NCBI GenBank assembly: GCA_030445275.1
Contig: JAUCSE010000053.1
Coordinates: 1-64,000, forward strand
Source: Mucilaginibacter sp.
GTDB taxonomy: Bacteria; Bacteroidota; Bacteroidia; Sphingobacteriales; Sphingobacteriaceae
Direction of reading: 5' to 3'
Length of the DNA: 64,000 bases
The translations under genes were made by a program, and so were the position numbers. Every line of letters begins with the position of its first letter. The first letter of the stretch is position 1. This document shows, piece by piece, positions 47,461 through 55,518 of the stretch. Below the pieces are notes generated by a model, which did not search any database, had not been told where the DNA came from, and saw only the letters and a program-made list of their open reading frames with translations.

Positions 47461-47832
47461 ATGAAAACACTGAAACTTCTTTTACTGATCAGCTGCATGC
47501 TGATCATTGCAGGCTGTAAAAGTGGTACACCATCCACCATATCCGGCATCTATGTGACTTCCTTTAAACAGGAATTCAGCATGGGCAACGATACACTGAT
47601 CATCGAAGCGTATCATTTAAGCAGCGGAACTTATCAGGTGGAAAGAAAGTCAGGCTACCATAGGATAAGGAACGGGCAGCTAATGCCTAAGGAATACAAT
47701 CAACGGAAATGGATGGCCACCTTCGATCAGGACAGGTTCATATTACAGGAAACAGCATATGGCAAGCAAATCTATTTCAAGCCTGATCTGAAGAGTTTGT
47801 CCTTCGGCTGGACCTATCACAAAATAAACTAA
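47461..47832 (+). CDS. Small lipoprotein in the Tra operon
   Basis: 123 residues, lipobox CMLIIAGCK. The rest is beta-rich (DTLIIEAYHLSSGTYQVERKSGYHRI, KWMATFDQDRFILQE, KQIYFKPDLKSLSFGWTYHKIN). It occupies the traH position between traG and the traI-like genes, but I do not see TraH homology by eye. Similar lipoproteins occur here in other Bacteroidota elements. Possible outer-membrane assembly or entry-exclusion role is speculation. Confidence 0.7.
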   Translation: MKTLKLLLLISCMLIIAGCKSGTPSTISGIYVTSFKQEFSMGNDTLIIEAYHLSSGTYQVERKSGYHRIRNGQLMPKEYNQRKWMATFDQDRFILQETAYGKQIYFKPDLKSLSFGWTYHKIN

Positions 47833-47892
47833 GTAAACCCATAAACAATGAAAATTTACTCCCGTCAATCCGGCGGGGGAAGGGAGGTATTT

Positions 47893-48579
47893 ATGAAAAT
47901 TTTCAAGATAACATTACCGGTAAGCCTGGCATTCGTGCTGATTTCCATCTCCGCTGAAAGAGCGCATGCACAGGTGGTCATTACCGATGTGATCAAAGCG
48001 GCAGCCACGAAGGTCATCAAAGCGATAGACCTGAAAGTCCAACGGATGCAGAACAAGACCATCTGGCTGCAGAACGCCCAAAAGGCCCTGGAAAACCAGC
48101 TCTCCAAACTCCGGCTTGACGAAATCACCGGGTGGACCGATCAGCAAAGGCAATTATACAGCAATTATTACAATGAGCTCTGGCAGATCAAATCCGTGAT
48201 CTCTTATTACGAACGGATCAAAGACATGACGGTGAAACAGGTGGCGATGGTCAGGGAGTACCGGCAAGCCTGGAGCGTGCTCAGGCGGGATGCACATTTC
48301 AGTCCTTCAGAGCTCATTTACATGGAGCAGGTCTACGCAGGTATGCTGGATGCCAGCCTGAAAAACCTTGATCAGATCATGCTGGCCGTTAACGGCTACA
48401 AAACTCAGATGACCGATGAGCAGCGGCTGGAGCTGATCAATCATGCGGGTGACCGGCTCGACGAAAATTACGATGACCTCCGGCGGTTCAACAACCAGAA
48501 CATCATGCTGAGCCTGCACCGGAGTAAGGACCTTAACGATACGCAAACCATCCAATTACTATATGGAAACCATGAATGA
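47893..48579 (+). CDS. Secreted helical Tra-operon protein, paralogue 1
   Basis: 228 residues from the ATG at 47893, which has GGGAGG 5 bp upstream and gives a proper signal peptide (ITLPVSLAFVLISISAERAHA); the track start is 15 codons earlier. Mature part is almost all helical (VQRMQNKTIWLQNAQKALENQLSKLRLDE) with SPSELIYMEQVYAGMLDASLKNLDQI and a terminal LSLHRSKDLNDTQTIQLLYG. It occupies the traI position and resembles VirB5/TrbJ-type periplasmic proteins in outline. Two diverged relatives follow directly. Confidence 0.75.
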   Translation: MKIFKITLPVSLAFVLISISAERAHAQVVITDVIKAAATKVIKAIDLKVQRMQNKTIWLQNAQKALENQLSKLRLDEITGWTDQQRQLYSNYYNELWQIKSVISYYERIKDMTVKQVAMVREYRQAWSVLRRDAHFSPSELIYMEQVYAGMLDASLKNLDQIMLAVNGYKTQMTDEQRLELINHAGDRLDENYDDLRRFNNQNIMLSLHRSKDLNDTQTIQLLYGNHE

Positions 48580-49255
48580 AATCAAAAAAAACGCCGGTAT
48601 ACTCAGAATGCGTGCCGGCGGCCTGCTCGTCTATACCCTGTTTACGGCAATTGCTTCGGGTATGGCAGCAAAGGCGGAGGCACAAACCTTCGCGGAATGG
48701 TTCAAACAGAAGAGCACCCAGAAAAAATACCTGTTGCAGCAGATCGCAGCCCTACAGGTATATGGCGGATATCTGAAAAAGGGTTACGAGATCGCCGGTC
48801 ATGGCTTCGGGTCTATTTCCGGGTATCTCCGTTCGGAAAACGGGCTGCATTCGGGCTATTATCAAAAGTTGGAAACAGCGAGTCCACTGGTTAGAAACAA
48901 TCCTCAGGTCAAAGAAATTTTAGCATGGCAGGCCGATATTATTAACCGGCTTAGCGCCATGGATGCTATTTCCGGTCTTTCGAAGGATGAAAAGAATTAT
49001 CTCGCCGATGTCAGGAACGCCGTCTTAAAAGACTGTGACGGGCAGATCAGCCAATTGCAAAATGTATTGACAGACGGCCAACTGGAAATGAACGATTCGG
49101 AACGGTTGGGGCTAATCGCCACCATTCACCGGGCTATGCAGGAAAATCTCCGTTTTGCTTCGGCTTTCACCGAACAGGTCAAGATCTACGCATTACAACG
49201 CCGGAAGGAGTACAAGGACATCGCTGCCGGCAAGGCGCTTTATACCATTCATTAA
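48563..49255 (+). CDS. Secreted helical Tra-operon protein, paralogue 2
   Basis: 230 residues; the ATG at 48563 overlaps the previous gene by 17 bp, or the ATG at 48572 by 8 bp. Signal segment (GGLLVYTLFTAIASGMAAKAEA), then QTFAEWFKQKSTQKKYLLQQIAALQVYGGYLKKGYEIAGHGFGSI, which aligns with paralogue 3 in its KSILSDMKTGYQIYAQGYGTI region. C-terminal half keeps the NYLADVRNAVLKDC and LEMNDSERLGLI pattern of the group. Such genes are sometimes labelled TerB-like in Bacteroidota; true tellurite function is unlikely. Confidence 0.75.
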   Translation: METMNEIKKNAGILRMRAGGLLVYTLFTAIASGMAAKAEAQTFAEWFKQKSTQKKYLLQQIAALQVYGGYLKKGYEIAGHGFGSISGYLRSENGLHSGYYQKLETASPLVRNNPQVKEILAWQADIINRLSAMDAISGLSKDEKNYLADVRNAVLKDCDGQISQLQNVLTDGQLEMNDSERLGLIATIHRAMQENLRFASAFTEQVKIYALQRRKEYKDIAAGKALYTIH

Positions 49256-49265
49256 ACCAAGAGTC

Positions 49266-49913
49266 ATGAGAAATTTATTAAGATTGCTCGTTAGCTTCCT
49301 ATTGCCAACAGCGTTGTGCTATAATCCCGGGCGTGCCGGTGCACAGCGCCAGGAACTGCAACAACTAATCCTGGATATTGAAAAGCTTACCCAATTCAAA
49401 AGCATCCTGTCTGACATGAAGACAGGCTACCAGATCTACGCGCAAGGATATGGAACCATTTCCAATTTGTCCAAAGGAAACTTTGACCTGCACCATATTT
49501 ACCTGGGCAGTTTAATGGCCATCAACCCTTCCATCAGGAATTATGGAAGGATCGCTGAGATCATTTCTATGCAGGCCAGCCTGGTGAGTGAATATCGAAA
49601 CGCCAGTTCCCGGTTCCGGCAAAGCGGTAGTTTCAACATTTCGGAGCTCAGCTATATGGCTGACGTTTACGCCAGGTTATTGAAGGAGAGCCTGGATGAT
49701 CTGCTGGAACTCACTAATATCATCACCGCGAATAAACTGCGGATGTCCGATACCGAACGGATCAAAGCCATTGACCGGCTCTACGCAACAAGCTCGGATA
49801 AGCTGCAGTTCCTGCGTTCCTTTAACAGGCAGGGTGTTTTGCTTTCTATCCAGAGAACAAAGGATGCCGCTGACAACAGGACGATGAAGCAACTCTATGG
49901 TCTAACCAACTAA
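49266..49913 (+). CDS. Secreted helical Tra-operon protein, paralogue 3
   Basis: 215 residues from the ATG at 49266; the track frame opens 37 codons earlier inside the previous gene. Signal peptide (LLRLLVSFLLPTALCYNPGRAGA), then QELQQLILDIEKLTQFKSILSDMKTGYQIYAQGYGTISNLSKGNFDLHHIYLGSL and ISELSYMADVYARLLKESLDDLLEL, ending LSIQRTKDAADNRTMKQLYGL. The end closely mirrors paralogue 1 (LSLHRSKDLND...LLYG), so the three genes are a diverged triplication. Periplasmic part of the mating apparatus is the likeliest role. Confidence 0.75.
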   Translation: MRNLLRLLVSFLLPTALCYNPGRAGAQRQELQQLILDIEKLTQFKSILSDMKTGYQIYAQGYGTISNLSKGNFDLHHIYLGSLMAINPSIRNYGRIAEIISMQASLVSEYRNASSRFRQSGSFNISELSYMADVYARLLKESLDDLLELTNIITANKLRMSDTERIKAIDRLYATSSDKLQFLRSFNRQGVLLSIQRTKDAADNRTMKQLYGLTN

Positions 49914-49923
49914 TTCGTCACGT

Positions 49924-51129
49924 ATGAAAAAGAAATTATTATTAACCGCTTTGCTAGCGGTATCGGGAGTGGTTTTTCCTTTATTTTCCCATGCGGAAGG
50001 ACTGGCCAATGATATCCATGGTTTACAAAATACACTTGACGGCGTTTACGATGACATGCTGCCGATGTGTGGGCAACTCATCGGTATCGGTCGTGCCATC
50101 GCGGGTTTTGGTGCATTATTATTTATCAGTTTCCGGGTCTGGAGGCAGATCGCGAATGCGGAACCCATCGACTTTTATCCCTTGATGAGGCCCTTCGCCC
50201 TGGGCATGGCCCTGATTATTTTCCCGGGTGTTATTGCCATTATCAACGGCATCATGCAGCCTACAGTGACCGCGACCGGCGGCATGGTTCAAAACTCGGA
50301 TGCCGCGATCGCCAGATTGCTGGCGGCAAAGGAAGCCGCTATAAAGCAAACGGATACCTGGCAAATGTATGAGGGTGAAGGAGGAGACGGAGATCGGGCG
50401 GCGTGGTACAAATACACCCATCCAAAAGATCCCGCTGGAACCGATGAAGGCATATTCGAAAGTGTCGGCAATGACATGAAGTTCGCTATGGCCAAAGCAT
50501 CCTATAACTTTCGCAATACGGTCAAACAATGGATGTCGGAAGTACTGCAGGTAGTATACGAAGCAGCAGCTTTATGCATCAATACCATCCGGACCTTCTA
50601 CCTCATTGTGCTCGCTATTCTTGGCCCTATTGTATTTGGATTGGCGGTCTTCGACGGTTTCCAACACACCCTATCCGTGTGGCTCGCTAAATACATCAAT
50701 GTCTTCTTATGGCTGCCGGTCGCCAACATTTTCGGCGCGATCATTGGCAAGGTCCAGGAAAATATGCTCAAGCTGGATATTTCCCAGGTTCAGAACGCCG
50801 GTGACACCTTTTTCAGCTCGACTGATACCGCTTACCTGATCTTCCTGATTATCGGCATTATCGGTTATTTCACCGTTCCCGGAATAGCGGGTTATATCGT
50901 CCATGCCGGTGGAGGCAATGGCCTGTTACAAAAAGTTAACACCTTAGTCAGCCACTCCTCTGGTGCCGCTATGACCGGTGGGTCCATGGCGGGGAAACAG
51001 ATGGCGAACGGCGCCATCAACCTTGCTACCGCGCCGGGGGACTTCATCCAAGGTTACCAAAGTGCGGGCAAGTCAAACCAGGCAGATAGCTATCAGGCGA
51101 ACAGGTTATCCGGAGATAAGGAGATTTAG
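49924..51129 (+). CDS. traJ: Conjugative transposon membrane protein TraJ
   Basis: 401 residues. Signal peptide, then NDIHGLQNTLDGVYDDMLPMCGQLIGIGRAIAGFGALLFISFRVW, RPFALGMALIIFPGVIAIING, and several more helices (FYLIVLAILGPIVFGLAVFDGF, YLIFLIIGIIGYFTVPGIAGYIVHAGG). This is the polytopic VirB6-like channel component of Bacteroidota transfer systems. Typical length and in the expected place, 10 bp after the preceding gene and 21 bp before traK. Confidence 0.9.
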   Translation: MKKKLLLTALLAVSGVVFPLFSHAEGLANDIHGLQNTLDGVYDDMLPMCGQLIGIGRAIAGFGALLFISFRVWRQIANAEPIDFYPLMRPFALGMALIIFPGVIAIINGIMQPTVTATGGMVQNSDAAIARLLAAKEAAIKQTDTWQMYEGEGGDGDRAAWYKYTHPKDPAGTDEGIFESVGNDMKFAMAKASYNFRNTVKQWMSEVLQVVYEAAALCINTIRTFYLIVLAILGPIVFGLAVFDGFQHTLSVWLAKYINVFLWLPVANIFGAIIGKVQENMLKLDISQVQNAGDTFFSSTDTAYLIFLIIGIIGYFTVPGIAGYIVHAGGGNGLLQKVNTLVSHSSGAAMTGGSMAGKQMANGAINLATAPGDFIQGYQSAGKSNQADSYQANRLSGDKEI

Positions 51130-51150
51130 TAACCCTTAAAATCAATCATC

Positions 51151-51768
51151 ATGTTTACACACCTCAAAAATATCGATACTGCTTTCAGGCATATGAAAAC
51201 GTTCAATATTATCCTGATCGCGGCCAATATTTTCACGACCTGTTTTATTGTTTACACCAACGGCAAAACAGTTGATAAGGCGCAGAACACGGTACATATC
51301 CTCTATAACGGAAAAGTGCTGGAGGCGATCGCTTCGGACCGGAAAAGCAACCTTCCCGTGGAACTCCGGGATCATATTAAAACCTTTCACGAGGACTTTT
51401 TCAACTTAAGCCCCGATGATAAAGCCATACAGGCCAATGTGTCGAAAGCACTTTACCTGGCCGATGAATCAGCCAAGCACCAGTATGACAATTTGCGGGA
51501 GTCCGGATATTACAATAACCTGATCTCCGCGAATATTTCGCAGCAGGTCAAAGTGGATAGTACACGGCTCGAAGGTAAGCAGTTTCCCTATACGTTCACC
51601 TGCTATGCTACAGAGAAACTGATCCGGTCCAGCAGCACGGTCATCCGTAAGCTCATTACCCAGGGTGAGGTCAGGGACATCAGGCAACAGACCGATAATA
51701 ACCCCCATGGTTTTCTGATCCAGCACTGGCAGGTACTGGTTAATCGGGATACTACCATTCAAAACTAA
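51151..51768 (+). CDS. traK: Conjugative transposon protein TraK
   Basis: 205 residues. LKNIDTAFRHMKTFNIILIAANIFTTCFIVYTN is the characteristic N-terminal membrane anchor, followed by a periplasmic domain (VELRDHIKTFHEDFFNLSPDDKAIQ, LRESGYYNNLISANISQQVKVDS, LIRSSSTVIRKLITQGEVRDI). TraK is the VirB8-like inner-membrane assembly factor. It is 4 bp from the next gene. Confidence 0.92.
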   Translation: MFTHLKNIDTAFRHMKTFNIILIAANIFTTCFIVYTNGKTVDKAQNTVHILYNGKVLEAIASDRKSNLPVELRDHIKTFHEDFFNLSPDDKAIQANVSKALYLADESAKHQYDNLRESGYYNNLISANISQQVKVDSTRLEGKQFPYTFTCYATEKLIRSSSTVIRKLITQGEVRDIRQQTDNNPHGFLIQHWQVLVNRDTTIQN

Positions 51769-51772
51769 TCCG

Positions 51773-52111
51773 ATGAGCATATTTAAAAATCAAATCAAAT
51801 CCCAGGAACCGGAGGATGACCGCGTCGCCAAAATCATTGCCGGGCAAATCATCAGGTGGCAGGCACAGGCAAGCCATCGGTTGAACCGCTGGATCAATGG
51901 CTATTCCCGCAAAAAGCAGCGAATTATTTTGATGCTGTCTGGTATCCTGACAGCCGGTGCACTGATCACCAGTCTGACGCCATATGCAGGACAGGTACCG
52001 CTGCATACCAAGGGCAATTATATACCGCAGCACATTGGTGAACCCTCGGAAAGGATAAGACTTAAAGACCCTACCAATAAAACAACAGATTCAATAACCA
52101 ATAAAAAATAA
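51773..52111 (+). CDS. TraL-like small membrane protein
   Basis: 112 residues: a cytoplasmic N-terminus (EDDRVAKIIAGQIIRWQAQASHRLNRWING), one membrane helix (IILMLSGILTAGALITSLTPYAG) and a short periplasmic tail. It corresponds by position, size and topology to TraL (DUF3989 group) between TraK and TraM; sequence recognition is weaker than for its neighbours. Spaced 4 bp on both sides, so tightly co-translated. Confidence 0.72.
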   Translation: MSIFKNQIKSQEPEDDRVAKIIAGQIIRWQAQASHRLNRWINGYSRKKQRIILMLSGILTAGALITSLTPYAGQVPLHTKGNYIPQHIGEPSERIRLKDPTNKTTDSITNKK

Positions 52112-52115
52112 TCTT

Positions 52116-53267
52116 ATGGAAAAGCAAGCGACAAGTGGCACCAGGCCACAGCATACCATTGAATTTCTGCGGAAGCGCAAATTCTTCCTGGTATTACCCC
52201 TGCTCATCCTGCCTTTTATCACCATGGCATTTCTGGCGCTGGGCGGCGGCAAGACCGGCAAACCTTCCACCGCAGCATCCTTGAATAAAGGAATCGATAT
52301 GGCCCTGCCATCGGCCCATTTTAAGGATGATCAAACCAAAGACAAAATGGACATTTACAAGGCTGCCGGTAGAGATTCCTCCTCATCCCGGACAGGTATT
52401 AGTCAAAGTTTTATACAAAGCATGGGGTTTGAAGCCAGAGCAGGCAGCCATGGCGATTCAGCGGTGATCAACAAAATCATTTCCCCGACTCCATCAAACG
52501 CCGAACAGCAATCTACGAAGATCGAAGCCAGGCTGGCTCAAATCAACCGCCAGCTCACCCAGCCGCAGCCGGCCCTTCCCAACGCACCTTATGCCGAAGA
52601 CCACACTGAAGGGCAAAAAAATGCGGATAAGATCAGGAAAATGATGAACGATATGAGCCCGGACAGCACCCCGGACCCCGAACTGCAGCAATTGAGTAAG
52701 ATGATGGAACAGCTGCAGGCCATACAAAACCCACCGGCAGTCAAGACATTGCCTATGAAAGCAGAGGCCAAAGCTGATACCACGCCTTTTAAGGCCATAC
52801 CGGCCGTCATTGACGGCAAGCAAAGAGTGGTGGACGGCGGCGAGGTCAGGTTAAAGCTCGCGGATAGCGTTACTCTGAAAACGATGCTGCTACCCAGGGG
52901 ACAACTCCTTTACGGAGCTTGCCAGGTCACCAACCAGCGGTTGATGCTCTCCATTAAAAATATCAGACAAGGGACGCATATCATCCCAGTCGACCTGACG
53001 GTATTCAGCCTGGATGGCTTACCCGGTATCCCCGCCCACGAGGCAGAATTAGCAGGTACAGCCTCAGGCGGAGCCGATAATACCTTATCGGGCATGCAGT
53101 TCCTGTCGATGGATCAGTCTTTGGGAGCGCAGGCCGCAGCCGGAGGAATTCAGGCTGCCAAAGGACTGTTCAGCAGGAAAATGAAAAAGATCAGAGTAAA
53201 ACTGGAAGATAAATTCCCCGTATTGTTACGGGACAACAGCAAAAGGACACCTGTAAACATCCAATAA
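52116..53267 (+). CDS. traM: Conjugative transposon protein TraM
   Basis: 383 residues. RKRKFFLVLPLLILPFITMAFLALGGG is the TraM membrane anchor, then a disordered linker with repeated PTPSNAEQQ and KMMNDMSPDS stretches, and the C-terminal VirB10-like domain (RVVDGGEVRLKLADSVTL, LYGACQVTNQRLMLSIKNIRQGTHIIPVDLTVFSLDGLPGIPA). The end is intact (KIRVKLEDKFPVLLRDN). It should bridge the two membranes with TraN, but traN does not follow in this window. Confidence 0.92.
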   Translation: MEKQATSGTRPQHTIEFLRKRKFFLVLPLLILPFITMAFLALGGGKTGKPSTAASLNKGIDMALPSAHFKDDQTKDKMDIYKAAGRDSSSSRTGISQSFIQSMGFEARAGSHGDSAVINKIISPTPSNAEQQSTKIEARLAQINRQLTQPQPALPNAPYAEDHTEGQKNADKIRKMMNDMSPDSTPDPELQQLSKMMEQLQAIQNPPAVKTLPMKAEAKADTTPFKAIPAVIDGKQRVVDGGEVRLKLADSVTLKTMLLPRGQLLYGACQVTNQRLMLSIKNIRQGTHIIPVDLTVFSLDGLPGIPAHEAELAGTASGGADNTLSGMQFLSMDQSLGAQAAAGGIQAAKGLFSRKMKKIRVKLEDKFPVLLRDNSKRTPVNIQ

Positions 53268-53286
53268 CAAAATCATCAAAGGCCAT

Positions 53287-54501
53287 ATGGAACTCGCTGA
53301 AAACTATGATATACTGAAACGTCATTTTGAAGACCTGAATTTTAAAGATCCTGGCATAGCGGATGAACTCCGGGGAGGACTTACAGCTGTTCCTAACCAT
53401 TTTACGGTAGGTTTTAGCGAGGATTATACCCAATCGAATTTTTGGGCAAGGTTTGAAGTCGCCTGGACAGACAACCAAAATGGGTTTGTCGTCACAGCAT
53501 ATGAAGCAGCTATCCGGCACTGTGATCAGCCGATTTATGATTTTTCCTGCTACTTTTCCCCCGATGTATGCAAGGACGATGCCTGCCAGGTACTTGCGAA
53601 AAAGTATTTGTTTCCGCCGGATAACCATGGTTTCCGTAGTTCCTATCATAGCAACAAAGACATCCCCTCCTTTCTTGCGGCTGACAACCCGCAACAAATC
53701 AATTATTTCCATCAATTAAATCATATCAACATGAATCAAAACGTAGAATTTCTTAAAAACAGCCTGCTGAACCTGGGGTTCGGTGACAAGCTGAATGCAG
53801 ACCTGGAAAAACAGATCACTGCTAAAACACCAGAATTTAACCTGGCGGCCCAACATGAATTTAATCAGCATAAAATTGATTATACTCTTCATTTCAAAGC
53901 GGGCAATAACCAGGAAATGTACTTCCTGAATAAGTTCGATGCCAGCCTGAAGAATGGAAATGAAGATACCAAACAGAGCTTTTATATCAATAAAGGGAAC
54001 GGTGTGACCGCCAAAGAAGCCTTTAATTTAATGGACAAGTCAGACGGCCTGGACGGAAGAGCCGTTTTCAAACAACTTTACAATACAGAAGGTGAAAAAT
54101 ACCATAGCTGGGTGAAGCTGGACTGGAAAGACCTGACAGAGGGTGGCAATGCCCGATTAAAGCAACATAGCTTTGATGTAGAAAAATTCCTTGACGGCAA
54201 AGGCGTTAAAGAAATGAATGATCCAAAATCCAGAGAAGATCTGATGCGGTCATTAAAGAAAGGCAACAAACAGCAGATCACCGTTGACAAGGACGGCAAG
54301 GAGCAGAAATACTTCATTGCCGCAAACCCGCAGTACAAAACCATGAACCTCTTTGATCACCAGATGAAGAAAATAAAACGGGAGGAGCTGTTCCCGCCGT
54401 TACAGAAGCAAGACAACAGTGAAAAACAAACACAAAACAAGCAGCAAAAGGAGGAGCTGCCTGGAAAAAAGCAGTCGAGAAAAAATGGCGTTAAAGTTTA
54501 A
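53287..54501 (+). CDS. DUF3945-like mobile-element protein with extra N-terminal domain
   Basis: 404 residues. From about residue 150 (MNQNVEFLKNSLLNLGFGDKLNADLEKQI) it matches the stand-alone proteins common in Bacteroidota elements: FNLAAQHEFNQHKIDYTLHF, KQSFYINKGNGVTAKEAFNLM, KSREDLMRSLKKGNKQQITVDKDGKEQKYFIAANPQYKTMNLFDHQMK and a basic tail. That part has its own ATG at 53731, where a normal-length gene would begin. Residues 1-148 (MELAENYDILKRHFEDLNFK, FGSEDYT-like and YEAAI segments) form a separate unit of unknown function. Whether this is one fusion or two overlapping reading units cannot be told by eye. Function unknown. Confidence 0.72.
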   Translation: MELAENYDILKRHFEDLNFKDPGIADELRGGLTAVPNHFTVGFSEDYTQSNFWARFEVAWTDNQNGFVVTAYEAAIRHCDQPIYDFSCYFSPDVCKDDACQVLAKKYLFPPDNHGFRSSYHSNKDIPSFLAADNPQQINYFHQLNHINMNQNVEFLKNSLLNLGFGDKLNADLEKQITAKTPEFNLAAQHEFNQHKIDYTLHFKAGNNQEMYFLNKFDASLKNGNEDTKQSFYINKGNGVTAKEAFNLMDKSDGLDGRAVFKQLYNTEGEKYHSWVKLDWKDLTEGGNARLKQHSFDVEKFLDGKGVKEMNDPKSREDLMRSLKKGNKQQITVDKDGKEQKYFIAANPQYKTMNLFDHQMKKIKREELFPPLQKQDNSEKQTQNKQQKEELPGKKQSRKNGVKV

Positions 54502-54509
54502 TGGTCAAA

Positions 54510-54532
54510 GGCAGTGCCAGGCTGGCACTGCC
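54510..54532 (+). terminator. Hairpin ending the transfer operon
   Basis: Perfect 10-bp arms GGCAGTGCCA / TGGCACTGCC with a 3-base loop, 8 bp after the last stop. Very stable, but only a weak T-rich tail (TTATTAA) follows. Confidence 0.75.
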
Positions 54533-54684
54533 TTATTAACCAAAGTATCACCGATGTAATTCAAAAATGATCAAAAAACCTGAACAGAACATGGAATCAC
54601 TGCGCAAGATAACAAATGGTGCCTGATAGACCCAGACGTATCGCTCTTCATCTATAGCATGGAACTAAACAACAGGTATATTTT

Positions 54685-55518
54685 TTAAGGTTTATATTTT
54701 ACCCTTATATTATAAAAATGAACCCAATCATCTTTCAGGGTGGCAGGATCTTTTTTCTTAGCAAGGTCTTTGGGATCTTTACCAATATTGAAAAATATAT
54801 CGACTTTGTTCCCGTTTACAGCGTAATACAATACTTTAAAATCGCCTTGTAAGGTAACACCCTCCGTGAAATCAGCATCATGCCAGTGACCGTTAATGCC
54901 TAACTGAAAGTTTTTTTGACGATGAAATTTTAAGGGGAAGGAAAATGTTGTGTCAGGTCTCGCGATTTCGAAGTGTTGTAATTCTACCGGAATATTGTCT
55001 GTTATCGTGTTGACCAGCAGGATAGATTGATCAGTATTGAATTGATAGGTCCAAGTATCAATCACTTGCTGGTCTTTGCGCATGAATTCAAATGTTCGTT
55101 GAGTCTCATTATATTTGCCGATATAGAATAGGTTTAAAAACCAAATATTAACATAGTTACTGTTATTAAACACAGGTTCATCATATATCCAGCGATGATC
55201 TTTATCTCCCGTAAAAAATGGAGGGATGGTGGTTAAGTATAGTACTCGCTTACTTTTTTGGGAAAAAAGCAGGTATTCTACTTCGATTTTTTCCTTACCG
55301 TCTCCAGCTATTTCCTCGTAGTTATCACGTTGTACAATGTAATCACTTTTGGATTTACCTACTTGTCGGATATAAAGCTGGTAACTGGTATCGAGTTCGA
55401 TCTTTTGGGGCTTATAATTTTCCACATCCCCTTCCCAGTGCGTATAAGTATAAAACCTTCTTATGCCGCAACCTGTTATTAAGAGTAGCCAAGAAACAAG
55501 TATCAGAGTCCTTTTCAT
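54685..55518 (-). CDS. Hypothetical lipoprotein, last gene of the peptidase operon
   Basis: 277 residues, lipobox LLITGCG, then a beta-rich body (YQLYIRQVGKSKSDYIVQRDNYEE, TKTIPP-like and FFTGDKDHRWIYDEPVFNNSNYVNIWFLNLFYIGKY, LGINGHWHDADFTEGVTLQGDFKVLYYAVNGNKVDIFF). Family not recognised. Its ATG overlaps the preceding gene by 4 bp, so it is co-translated with the toxin-23-like protein. Its position suggests an outer-membrane accessory or chaperone to that protein (inference). Confidence 0.7.
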   Translation of the reverse strand: MKRTLILVSWLLLITGCGIRRFYTYTHWEGDVENYKPQKIELDTSYQLYIRQVGKSKSDYIVQRDNYEEIAGDGKEKIEVEYLLFSQKSKRVLYLTTIPPFFTGDKDHRWIYDEPVFNNSNYVNIWFLNLFYIGKYNETQRTFEFMRKDQQVIDTWTYQFNTDQSILLVNTITDNIPVELQHFEIARPDTTFSFPLKFHRQKNFQLGINGHWHDADFTEGVTLQGDFKVLYYAVNGNKVDIFFNIGKDPKDLAKKKDPATLKDDWVHFYNIRVKYKP

